Of a stretch of 64,000 nt of DNA, positions 20,621-30,100 are shown one piece after another. How positions within the stretch are numbered: position 1 is the stretch's first letter; each line of letters begins with the position of its first letter. Origin of the DNA: a bacterium D16-50 (GTDB taxonomy: Bacteria; Bacillota; Clostridia; Lachnospirales; Lachnospiraceae); contig RAZA01000001.1 of NCBI GenBank assembly GCA_003612485.1, forward strand, positions 423,239 through 487,238, written 5' to 3'. The notes beneath the pieces are model-generated. The model saw only the letters and a list, made by a program, of their open reading frames with translations. It did not search any database and had not been told where the DNA came from. The position numbers were made by a program, and so were the translations under genes.

Positions 20621-20646
20621 AAAAAACCGCCAGTATCTACTGACGG
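20621..20646 (-). terminator. Rho-independent terminator between VirD4 and Maff2
   Basis: On the minus strand CCGTCAGTA-GA-TACTGGCGG forms a 9-bp stem with one G-U pair, followed by TTTTTTG. It would end or attenuate the transcript from VirD4 before Maff2, splitting the transfer genes into two units. Confidence 0.75.
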
Positions 20647-20706
20647 TCCGCCCTTTCCAATTTGGTTTATCCTTTCTCTTTATTTTTGATTTTTTATTCT
20701 TTATAG

Positions 20707-20799
20707 TTATGCAATGGGCTGTCTTATCCGCTCTAAAGGCTCTGCCCGGATTGGCGGCAGGACATGTCCCCATATCACTGTCTTAATAATAAAAGCCAT
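20707..20799 (-). CDS. Candidate 30-residue peptide between VirD4 and Maff2
   Basis: A short frame starting MAFIIKTVIWGHVLPP from ATG 20799. GGGGAG lies three bases upstream, which is closer than usual. No family recognised. It sits between three palindromes and the terminator at 20621. It could be a leader peptide or chance. Confidence 0.35.
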   Translation of the reverse strand: MAFIIKTVIWGHVLPPIRAEPLERIRQPIA

Positions 20800-20813
20800 T
20801 ATCTCCCCTTTCT

Positions 20814-20840
20814 GACTTTACGACACGGTGTCGCAAACTT
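20814..20840. repeat. TTTGCGACA palindrome, copy 2 (imperfect)
   Basis: Core CGACACGGTGTCG with outer arms ACTTTA/AAACT that no longer match fully. First of three copies in 160 bp between VirD4 and Maff2. Confidence 0.7.
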
Positions 20841-20881
20841 TTTTCCTGCCAGATTTCAAAAATCTATTCTGCATAAATCCG

Positions 20882-20908
20882 GCTTTGCGACATCGTGTCG
20901 TAAACTTT
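20882..20908. repeat. TTTGCGACA palindrome, copy 3 (imperfect)
   Basis: GCTTTGCGACA-TCG-TGTCGTAAACT: one arm carries GTAAA instead of GCAAA. Spaced 67 bp from the copies on either side, so the three copies are evenly phased (about 20827, 20894, 20961). Confidence 0.75.
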
Positions 20909-20948
20909 TCTCCTATATCCTTTTAAAAATCTATCCTGCATGAATCCC

Positions 20949-20973
20949 ACTTTGCGACATCGTGTCGCAAAGT
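20949..20973. repeat. TTTGCGACA palindrome, copy 4
   Basis: Perfect arms ACTTTGCGACA around TCG. It lies about 50 bp after the VirD4 stop codon. Confidence 0.85.
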
Positions 20974-21020
20974 CCTGACCTGGCATGCAGTAAAAAGAAC
21001 GGCCTCTTACTCCATTCCCC

Positions 21021-22979
21021 CTACTGCTCCCCGCCTGTCGGTTCTGCTGTTCCGTCCGTATTTTCCTCACTTCCGTCTACTTCATATAAATCAAATTCCT
21101 CCTTCATCCTGATTTTTAACTGATGTTTCATATAAGCCTCCACATCAAAGGCATTCTTCTTGTCATAGTCCGATAATTCCTTGTACCGTTTATGTCTGGT
21201 AATATCAAACTTGTCACTTAGGAACGGGCGCACCCCACGAAGCTGCAGGATACACTTATTCCCGTCCATAACCGCCAGCTCATCCCGGCTCATCAATTCC
21301 TTCCCTGTTTTCTGGTAATTCAGCCCATAAGAACGGCTCTGCCCACGGGTATCTGACGTGTTGTAAAGATCAATCGTCTCCTTCCCTAAAGTTTCCGAAA
21401 TCTCCTTTAAGGTAGACCCTTCCTTGCCCCCAAGAAATAACATTGTGTCACAGTTTCCCAGAATCGTCTCGGCTGCATCTTTATAGATGGTTTTCAACTG
21501 GCTCTGTGACTGTAAAATAATAGATGCTGATATTTCCCGGCTCCGTATCGTAGCGATCAGTTTATCAAACTTCGGAATCTGCCCGATATTGCTGAACTCG
21601 TCCAGCAACAACCTTACATGGTAAGGAAGTCTGCCCCCATGCACATCGTCCGCCCGGTCACACAATAAATTGAATAGCTGGGTATACATTATGGCCACGA
21701 TGAAATTAAACGTGTCATCCGTGTCAGAGATAATGATAAACATTGCTGTACGCTGATCTCCAATCATATCCAGCTCCATCTCATCATAAGATGTCAGTTC
21801 CCGCAATTCTGCAATGTCGAACGGCGCTAACCTGGCACCACAGGAAATCAGGATAGATTTTGCTGTCTTGCCCGCCGCAAGTTTGTATTTCTTATACTGC
21901 CGCACGGCAAAGTGTTCCGGCTTTTCTTTCTCCAATTCTTCAAATAATTCATCTACAGCATTTTTAAATTCCTCATCATCCTCCCTGGCTTCCGAAGCGT
22001 TGATAAACTCCAATAGCGTAGAAAAATTCTGTTCTTCCTCCGGCGCTTCATAATAGATATAACCAATCAGGGCACAATACAGGAGCCTCTCGGCTTTCAC
22101 CCAAAAATCTTCCGATGATTTCTCACCTTCCCCTTTGGTGTTTGCGATAATTGTATTTACCAGCTTTAAGATGTCTTTCTCAGAGCGGATATAGCGGAAC
22201 GGATTGTAATGCATACTTTTCTTGAAGTTTATAGTGTTCAGAACCTTTATTCTATATGGCTCATAGACCAACTTCCCATTCCTATCCCGTACCGCCTTCC
22301 CGTCTTTCATTTTTGGCGTGCCACGCTTTAACATTTCCCCGCACTCGACCAATATAGTTCCTTTCGGGTCAGTGACAACATACGAAACATTCGGTGTCAT
22401 CTGCATGAGCTGCGGCTTTACATAGAACCTTGTCTTGCCGGAACCGGAGCCGCCTATAATAATGACATTCTTATTCCTGGCATACTTTGGCAGCTTTGGC
22501 CTGCTGTTCATGGTCAGCCGTTCCGTCTGCGTCAGGAGAATATTGTTTTCAAATACCGGATCAATAAATGGGGCGATGTCTTTTGGCGTTCCCCACCGGG
22601 CAGAACCATACTCCTCCCCATGCCGGTATTTCTTTGCATTTTTCCCTTTCATATATACAATGATCTTCACAATGACAGCCCCAATTATCCCGGCCAGCAA
22701 ATCAAGCCCATGAATGCTCGGAATTGGATTCTCAAATGCCAGTTGAAAATTTAAGAACAATGACATTGCCTTATCTGCAAGGGACTCCCCGATACAGTGG
22801 CGGTACAGCCATGCTTCTTTATCCACCAGATAAAATATAATCAAATACGGGATATTCAGCATAAGCAGGCGTTTCGTGTCTATGGGAGGCATTTTCTCCC
22901 GGATCAAACTTTTCAGTTTCACGGACAATGACACAGATTTTGTTTTTACAGCGGCTTTCTTTTTCTGTTTCCCACTCAA
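21021..22979 (-). CDS. VirD4/TraG-type coupling protein (CD1115-like)
   Basis: A 652-residue coupling ATPase that links the relaxosome to the T4SS. Two or three N-terminal membrane segments (LLMLNIPYLIIFYLV; LLAGIIGAVIVKIIVYM) precede the ATPase. Walker A is GGSGSGKTRF near residue 175, and the Walker B motif LLLDEFSNIG is near 460. A conserved motif SRPKLPKYARNKN lies before the P-loop. The acidic tail ends at the stop. It overlaps PcfB by four bases (ATGA). A shorter relative (602 residues) is at 57233-59041. Confidence 0.95.
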   Translation of the reverse strand: MSGKQKKKAAVKTKSVSLSVKLKSLIREKMPPIDTKRLLMLNIPYLIIFYLVDKEAWLYRHCIGESLADKAMSLFLNFQLAFENPIPSIHGLDLLAGIIGAVIVKIIVYMKGKNAKKYRHGEEYGSARWGTPKDIAPFIDPVFENNILLTQTERLTMNSRPKLPKYARNKNVIIIGGSGSGKTRFYVKPQLMQMTPNVSYVVTDPKGTILVECGEMLKRGTPKMKDGKAVRDRNGKLVYEPYRIKVLNTINFKKSMHYNPFRYIRSEKDILKLVNTIIANTKGEGEKSSEDFWVKAERLLYCALIGYIYYEAPEEEQNFSTLLEFINASEAREDDEEFKNAVDELFEELEKEKPEHFAVRQYKKYKLAAGKTAKSILISCGARLAPFDIAELRELTSYDEMELDMIGDQRTAMFIIISDTDDTFNFIVAIMYTQLFNLLCDRADDVHGGRLPYHVRLLLDEFSNIGQIPKFDKLIATIRSREISASIILQSQSQLKTIYKDAAETILGNCDTMLFLGGKEGSTLKEISETLGKETIDLYNTSDTRGQSRSYGLNYQKTGKELMSRDELAVMDGNKCILQLRGVRPFLSDKFDITRHKRYKELSDYDKKNAFDVEAYMKHQLKIRMKEEFDLYEVDGSEENTDGTAEPTGGEQ

Positions 22980-23506
22980 TGCTCCGGCCCCCGTTCCTTC
23001 TGTTTCGTCTTTTCCCGCTCCCTGTGCTTTGCAGTCCTCTCCTTCGCCAGTTCCAGCTTCTTACGGATGGACGGTTTCTTGCTTTTATTTAAGGACTTTC
23101 CGGTATATTCCTTAAATGCCGCCGTCATCACATCTACGTCCTTCGCCTTGAAGAATACAAAATAACGGGGCGGGGAGATGGAAGTGTCTTTTTTCAGGCT
23201 GAAATCAATGCCGTACTTCCGGGCGCATTTTTCAAAGGACTTGATATTGCCGTCCGTCACTTCAATGTTGGATAGCTGGCACCCCTGCCCCATCAGCTTT
23301 TCCATGCTCTGTTTCCCGTGGCTTATGGCAACACCTTTTTCTGCCTTCTGTACCGCTTTTTTCTCTGCCTGTCTCTGCTTCCCGTTCCGCTTCTCCTGCT
23401 CCATCTTTGCCAGCGCTTTCAGCATGGCGGCTTTCAGAATCCGTGCGGAGATCTTGCCGCCATTGACACACAGCGATACGGTTTTCTCATTTACCTCGTC
23501 CTGCAA
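22976..23506 (-). CDS. PcfB family (DUF3801) relaxosome-associated protein
   Basis: A 176-residue basic protein starting from TTG 23506 (GGAGGG eight bases upstream) with QDEVNEKTVSLCVNGGKISA. A conserved C-terminal half carries the motifs KYGIDFSLKK and SPPRYFVFFK, then a Lys/Arg-rich tail. In pCF10, PcfB-type proteins bridge the coupling protein and relaxosome (family knowledge). The homologue in ICE2 (56760-57236) also starts with TTG, supporting this start. It overlaps both neighbours. Confidence 0.9.
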   Translation of the reverse strand: MQDEVNEKTVSLCVNGGKISARILKAAMLKALAKMEQEKRNGKQRQAEKKAVQKAEKGVAISHGKQSMEKLMGQGCQLSNIEVTDGNIKSFEKCARKYGIDFSLKKDTSISPPRYFVFFKAKDVDVMTAAFKEYTGKSLNKSKKPSIRKKLELAKERTAKHREREKTKQKERGPEH

Positions 23507-23840
23507 GGCTTTTTCCCTCCTTTTCTGCGGATTGTTTTTTCTCCCTCATCTCCTGCAAAATCTTCTGTATGCAGTAGCCGATACATGGGGAATGTCTGCC
23601 GTATGGACAGCTTTCACAGGCGCCAATACCATTTTTGCTAAATTGCTGTGGCAGAGGATTTCTTGGAACATTTGCTGATGCCGTTTTTCCTTCCGGAAGA
23701 AGGTAATAGCATTCCTTCTGGCTGCATCCTTTCCGCTTCCCTTTCCAGAAATAACAGTGCTTACAGTCACCCGGCTTGTCCTCTGCATAATTCCGGCTAT
23801 CCCTCGCCCGGTTCCGGCTGTCTGCACATTCTGCCTGCAT
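23487..23840 (-). CDS. Small Cys-rich (VLP-type) protein
   Basis: A 117-residue protein with clustered cysteines: CKHCYFWKGKRKGC...C, then ACESCPYGRHSPCIGYC. This recalls the 'cysteine-rich VLP' family often seen before PcfB/VirD4 in Clostridia ICEs; metal binding is likely. No signal peptide. ATG 23840 has GAGGGG six bases upstream. It overlaps the PcfB start by 20 bases and the preceding 53-residue frame by 44 bases. Function unknown. Confidence 0.75.
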   Translation of the reverse strand: MQAECADSRNRARDSRNYAEDKPGDCKHCYFWKGKRKGCSQKECYYLLPEGKTASANVPRNPLPQQFSKNGIGACESCPYGRHSPCIGYCIQKILQEMREKKQSAEKEGKSLAGRGK

Positions 23841-23958
23841 CCCATTCCCCTCTCTGTTTCATTTCCTCCATCCGCCTGTCCCCCTGCGCCCCTGCCTGGA
23901 TGCACGAATACAGCGTAACCGCCACAAATATAGCTGTAGTGGCGATGATTCCTCTCAT
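23797..23958 (-). CDS. 53-residue protein with N-terminal signal or anchor
   Basis: The frame starts MRGIIATTAIFVAVTLYSCIQ at ATG 23958 with AAGGGG seven bases upstream. A hydrophobic segment ends in a Cys-containing motif that could be a lipobox-like site, followed by a charged tail. It is the first gene after the inverted repeat at 23977-24050 and overlaps the Cys-rich gene in another frame. Family not recognised. Confidence 0.5.
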   Translation of the reverse strand: MRGIIATTAIFVAVTLYSCIQAGAQGDRRMEEMKQRGEWDAGRMCRQPEPGEG

Positions 23959-23976
23959 TTTGCTTCACCCCTTTCC

Positions 23977-24050
23977 ATATGGGGAACTGGCATTTACAGA
24001 TTCCTATAAATATGCTCCTACGCAAAATCTGCGCCAATAGTTCCCCATAT
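23977..24050. promoter_or_regulatory. 12-bp perfect inverted repeat at the head of the PcfB-VirD4 unit
   Basis: ATATGGGGAACT (23977-23988) and AGTTCCCCATAT (24039-24050) flank 50 bp. They lie just after a terminator and just before the first small gene of the transfer unit. Possible operator, long hairpin or transfer-origin structure. No promoter hexamers are clear. Confidence 0.5.
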
Positions 24051-24061
24051 ATGAAAGCATG

Positions 24062-24094
24062 AAAAAACGCTTACAGATTCTTCCCGTAAACGCC
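24062..24094 (-). terminator. Terminator after the surface-protein gene
   Basis: Minus strand GGCGTTTAC ... GTAAGCG forms a stem with one G-U pair, then TTTTTTC. It probably ends the transcript of the large surface protein. Confidence 0.6.
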
Positions 24095-24157
24095 CTCATG
24101 CTTAAATTTCTTTTTGCTTCTATGGACAGCTACCTGGATTTCGCCAAATGCTGTCAG
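24071..24157 (-). CDS. Candidate 28-residue peptide overlapping the terminator
   Basis: In the frame CTG 24157 to TAA 24071 the peptide reads TAFGEIQVAVHRSKKKFK..., with protein-like composition. It overlaps the surface-protein stop (CTGA) and the AAGGAGG within the last codons of that gene sits directly before. There is no standard start codon, so translation would need re-initiation at CTG. Weak candidate. Confidence 0.25.
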   Translation of the reverse strand: MTAFGEIQVAVHRSKKKFKHEGVYGKNL

Positions 24158-27100
24158 TCCTCCTTCTTTTTTTTGCAGAATATAAATATAGAACTCCCAA
24201 TGCCGCAGACTGCAATCCCGGCTAATGCAAGCCATAACCAGAGTGGCCTGTCATCCCCGGTTTTCGGTGTCCCGGCAGACGGTGTTTCCGGCTTTGGCGT
24301 TTCCTTTGGTTCATCCGGTTTCGCTTCATCCTTCATCACAACCTTCTGGATTTCTTTGGTATCGCTGACTTCAAACTTCACATCCTCTGCCACAAGATAG
24401 CCGTCCGGCGCACTTTCCTCATGCAGCGTGTACTCCCCGATTGGCAGCATTTCTATATAATGTGGCTTATCCTCGGAAGTCCACTTCTCCACTACTTTCC
24501 CGTTTTTATCCAGGATGGAGAGTTTTGCCCCCGGCAATTCCTTTCCGGCCATGTCTGTCTTGGAAATCTCTACTTTTGTTACATCATCTTCCATTGACGC
24601 TTTCTGGATCTCCCCGGTATCTTTGACTTCAAACTTCACATCCTCTGCCACCAGGTAACCGTCCGGCGCACTTTCCTCATGTAGCGTGTACTCCCCGATT
24701 GGCAGCATTTCTATATAATGCGGCTTATCCTCGGAAGTCCAGCTTTCCACTGTTTTCCCTTCTTTATCCAGGATGGAAAGTTTTGCCCCCGGCAGTTCCT
24801 TCCCGGCTACGTCCGTCTTGGAAATCTCTACCTTTGTCACATCATCCTTCATCCCAACCTTCTGCACTTCGCCTGTATTCTCCACAGTAAATGTAATGCT
24901 CTCCGCAGTCACATAACCGTCTGCAGGCCGTGTTTCGGTCATAGTATATTTCCCGCCGACCGTCAGCTCTTTGATGATGTGCGGCTCCTTGCCGGAAATC
25001 CATTCATCTACAAGATTGCCATCCTCATCCGTCACCTGCAGTTTTGCACCCTCAACCTCTTTGCCATTCGTAAGGGATATTTTGGTAAACTCAAATACCG
25101 TAGGCACGTTTTCAAAGGCAAATTCATAGGAGATGCTTTCTTTTTCCGCATCCTCATAGGTGAACTCAAATTCCTGCACCTCGCCCTCACTGGTGAAGCC
25201 CGGAGCCGGAGCGGTTTCTTTCACATAATACGGGAACCCAATCGGAAGGTCAGCCGTAAATGACAGCTTCCCGTCTTTGTCCGTGGCTTTTTCCTCGATC
25301 ACCGTATCTGCCTCCATGATCACATCGCCATCTTTGTTGGTGATGTCCTCTTTAGCACACAAAGCGAATACCGTCCCTTCCACTGCACGGTCAGAATCTT
25401 TTTCCATTTTTAATACCTGAATCTCTGCTTTCTGGCGGTTATTCTGCCAGTCCGTAGAAAAGGTGACGACTGCTGTGTCCTGGTCACGGTAAGTCAGGTC
25501 AATCTCCCGGATTTCGCCGTCTAAAACATAACCCTCCGCCGTTTCCTTCTCCTTCACATAATATTTGCCAAGTGGAAGACCCGTGAGTTCGGCAATCCCG
25601 GTATTGTCCGTGGTGATGGTGTCTACCAGCTCATCCTTTTTATAATAATCGTCACTCTCCCCGTCTGCGGCCTTTATATCCTCTAAGGCATATACTTCAA
25701 AGGTAACGTCTTTCAGTGAGCCAGTGACATATTCAAACAGGTGCGTGATCCATCCGCCGATGTTGTCCAGTAAAGATACATCCTCCAGAAATTCCCCCTC
25801 TTTGTTGATCAGGAGCGCCCCTGTCGGCACATCATCCTTCATCTCAACCTTCTGGATCTCAGCGGTGTCCTCCACAGTAAACGTGATTTCCTCTGCTTTT
25901 AAATATCCGTAGGGCGCTAATTCCTCCCGGAGCGTATAGGTTTCCCCTACGGTCAGACGCTTGATGATATGTTCCTCTCCTTTGACGGATTTCCATGTGT
26001 CTATGGTGTTCCCGTCTTTATCAAGGACGGTCAGCGTTGCCCCGGAAAGCTCCGTGCCTGTTGCAAGGTCTGTCTTTTTGATGGAAACAGCGGTCGGCTC
26101 ATTCTCAAATTCAGAAACGTATTCTGCCACCTTCACATCCTGGCCCTGATATGCTGCAGACACTTCTATGGTTTCGTCGGAAGATACATAGCCTGCAGGA
26201 GCTTTTTCTTCCCGGATATAATACTCCCCGAAAGGCAGATCCAGTTCAAAGGCTGCCCTGCCGTCTTCCCCGGTCATAGCTTTCCCAAGCAGCGTATCCG
26301 CTTTCACAATCACTTCCCCATGCGCCAAAATATCAGCTTTCGCATACAGCCCAAAGGCTGCGCCCGATACCACTGTGTCATTTTCCGCATTTTTTTTCAC
26401 CACTGCAATCTCCACCTTCTGCCGGTCATTTTCAAACGTAGCGGTCTGCTCGATGACGGGCGTATCCTGGCCTGCATAAGCGAAGGTAATGGTCTGTGCC
26501 TCTCCATTCAGCACAAAACCCTCCGGCGCTTTTGTTTCCTCAATCCGGTATGTGCCAAGCGGGAGGTTTTCAATCGAAACTTTTCCGTCTTTATCCGTCA
26601 CCAGCGTTTCCACCAGTGCGCCGGAAGCATACTCAAGAATCCGGTTCCCGCTTTCATCCTTCTGGAAATCTGCGGTATAAATATCCTCTGCTGCATAGAC
26701 TTTAAACTCTGCACCCTCCAGGTTTTCAACTTCATAGCGGAAATCCTTATCATCATACCGGTTTAAGACTTCGCCTTTCTTCACGATATGCAGCTTGCCT
26801 TTGACCGGATGGTTCTCATAGACCACATCAATAATGACATCCCCAGACACATCGTCCATCTGGTACAGCGTATCGGAATCCACGGACACTTCATAATAAT
26901 TTTCATTCAGCGTATAGCCGAACGGGGCATTCACTTCCTCAATGCGGTAATGCCCGATCTTTAAATTCTGCGGCAGGATCAGATAGCCTTCACTGTCTGT
27001 AAAATAAGATTTGTGCGTTACCACAGTCGGGTAAGTCGTCACCTGCTCTACATATTTTTCATTGTCCAGGTCATATACTTTAAACTCTGTATTTTCCGCA

Positions 27101-30100
27101 AGCACAGCCTTCTTCGTTTCATCGTCCTGCTTCACGATCTTCAGCTTTGCTTCAAATTCATCGTCTAAAAGCACCCGCCACACCTGCGGCGTATTCGGTT
27201 TATGCTCCGTGATATGCACAAGGAAATCCCTGACCGGCGTGTAATTATGCGGCGTGGTCGTTTCCTTTACAATATACGTTCCAAACGGGAGCGGGATACT
27301 GCAGGCATAGCCCCTTTCATCCGTAAAGATCTCCGTCTCCCCATTTTCCCCGATTATGACAGGTTCAGCGGAATCAAAATCATATCCCCCGTTCCCCTTT
27401 GTTTCCAGGGAGGATACCAGCCATGCGGTAAATCCTGCGCCGGAAAGTAAGTCTGCATCGGTTTTCCCATTATCAGCCGCCTTGATGATCTGGAACGGCT
27501 GCTTTTTCACCTGCTCCGGTGATGTGCAGTCACGCTCAACCGTAGCTACCAAATCTCCCTCATAATTGCATATCAGGTCATGCTCCGCTTCATCTGCAAG
27601 ATAACCCGTGGGCGGCGTGATCTCCTTCACAAAATACTCCCCAAGATATAAGTCTGTAATCTCCGCCTTCCCCTCTTTATCCGTGGTCAGTGTCCCTACC
27701 TGCTCCCCGGCTTTATAAAGCGTCCCTGTCTTTTTATCCGGATGCAGGATGTCTTTCCTCGCATACAGTCCGTAAACGGCATGTTCCAGCGCAGCGTCTC
27801 CCTGCGGGATATTTTTATTGGTTTCCTTATCCTTCTTCTGCAGGCGGACCGTGGCATTGACACGCTCATTGGCAAAGGTATGGGAGAACGTCACTTTTGC
27901 CTTACGGTCATTGGTATAACTAAACCGGAAAGAATATACATCCTCCATGTTCCTGAGATACCCTTCCGGAGCCTGGATCTCCTTCACCTCATACCCAAAC
28001 CCAATCGGGAGGTCTGCGGAAAATACGGCGTTTCCATTGCTGTCCGTCGTTACTTTATCAAGCAGCGTGCTTTTGGATACGGCAGCATTCCCATCTGCAT
28101 TGGTGATATTTTCAGAAGCGTACAATCCGAATATGCCTCCTGCAAGGCCGTTGCCCGTATCCTTGTCTTTCTTTACCACACGGACATCTGCTTTCTGCCT
28201 GTCATTTAGAAATGTTGTATCGGAAAATGCCGCTTCCGCCATCTGCCCGGCATAGGTAATTGCTACATCTTTTGTTTCCCCTTTGTTGTAAAAGTTCTTC
28301 GGAGCCTGCACTTCTTCTACCCGGTATGTGCCAAGATGCAGGTTTTTAAGCGTCACAGAGCCATTGTCCCCGGTCACAAGGTTTTCCGCCACCAGCTCCC
28401 CGGCTTTGTAGACAACAGCGCCGTAGGGCGTGGTAATATCCTTTGCCGCATAGACATTGAATACCGCTCCTTTCTGCCTGCGGCTTTCATAACGGAATGT
28501 CACGCCGTTTTCATTGGAATCCGCACCTATCAGGACTTCCCCTTCCTTATAGATCGTGAGGTTCCCAAGCTGTTCTACATCCGGGACCGTAGTGGAAGTT
28601 GTTTTATTTGCTTCCAGCGCCACTCGGTAAGCAGTCGCATTGTAACGGTATCCTGTCGGGGCTGTGATCTCCTTCAGATACACCGTATTCTGCGTCATCA
28701 CAATTTCCGCCTCTGACGCACCGTTCTTATCTGTCGCAGGCATTTTTGTAATCAAATCCGTACAGTCCTTATCACGGTATATGCCGAATACAGCGCCGGA
28801 AAGTTTTGCATTGGCGATGGAATCTACTTTCACCACCTTCACCCTTGCCCGCTCCAGCCAGTCTACGGACAGGCTCACGGAATTGCCGCTTTCTTCCTCA
28901 TAGTAGCTCCCGATGTCCTGTGTGGAACTCCCTGTCGGCACAACAAGCGCTTTCCAGATGACCCGGATACTTCCCTTCATGGCTCCGGTATTCCAGTCCC
29001 CGTTGACTGTCACCGGGGCAGTAAAGTAGAAGCTCGTCCCTCCGGAAACTTTTACGTTCCCTCCGGTCTGCTTCGTCCCGTTTGTATTGTGGAACGTCAC
29101 ATTTTCCGGCAGCTTTATGGTGATGGAATTTCTGGAATCGCCGTTCAGCTTCGTTGTCCCCGTCACCTGTTTTGATCCGTCATAAGTCGCTTTCAAAGCC
29201 GTCTTGCTTAAACTGATCTGCGGATCAGGCGGCGCAGGCAAGCCAGAAAGGTAATCAATCCATCCAAGTACCCCGCACTCCCGCAGGTCATCCATCGTGC
29301 ATCCGGCAAACCCGTCCATGCCGCAGTAAAAATAACTGGCTGCGATATGGGTGAACACATATTTTAAATCCTCGCCAAAAGATGGCATATAACTCCCCGT
29401 CACATCCCCTGTGCCGCCGTAGCCATAATAGAGTGCTTTCTGCAGATTCGGGTTCCCCTCAATGATCTGTGCGGCATAGCTCCCGGTATCCGGGGAACCC
29501 TTTGCAGACTCCAGGCAGTATGCAATCTTCCCATTGACAGTAAAATAGCAGGTAGAATAATTCCCCAGGTTGCCGGGATAATAAATCTTCCTGCCTTTTA
29601 CCATCGTTGCAGAGCCGGACGCCCTTGCCGCCTTTGCTGGCTGTATGCTTTCCGCAAACAAGAGCAGTCCTTCCTCCTCTGCAATCATTTCCGCATCCTG
29701 CCTTGTTTCCTCTGCTTCTTCCATGCCCTCTATGACCGCCTCCATCTCGGCTTCTGTCATGGATTCTTTGGGGATTTCTTCTGTATCTGCCGTCTGTCCC
29801 GGCAAGTCCCCTTCCCCATCTTCTGCATCCCCTTCTGAATCATCGGAATGGCTGTTTCCGCTTCCTTCACATTCTGCCGGCTGCTTTCCGGACGATGACA
29901 CAGACGCTTTTTCCTTCACAATGATGTTCCGGCTGATATGGTAGGACGGATGTTTGCTCATTGGGTCTACAAAATAGACCGCTTTGTAAGTCCCTGCCTT
30001 TCCAATGTCAAACTTCTCCCCGTCTTTATCCTTCGCTTCATGGAATGTGATTTTTACTTTAGCCGTCGAAAACTCCATGCCGGAAAAATCATGTTCCACG

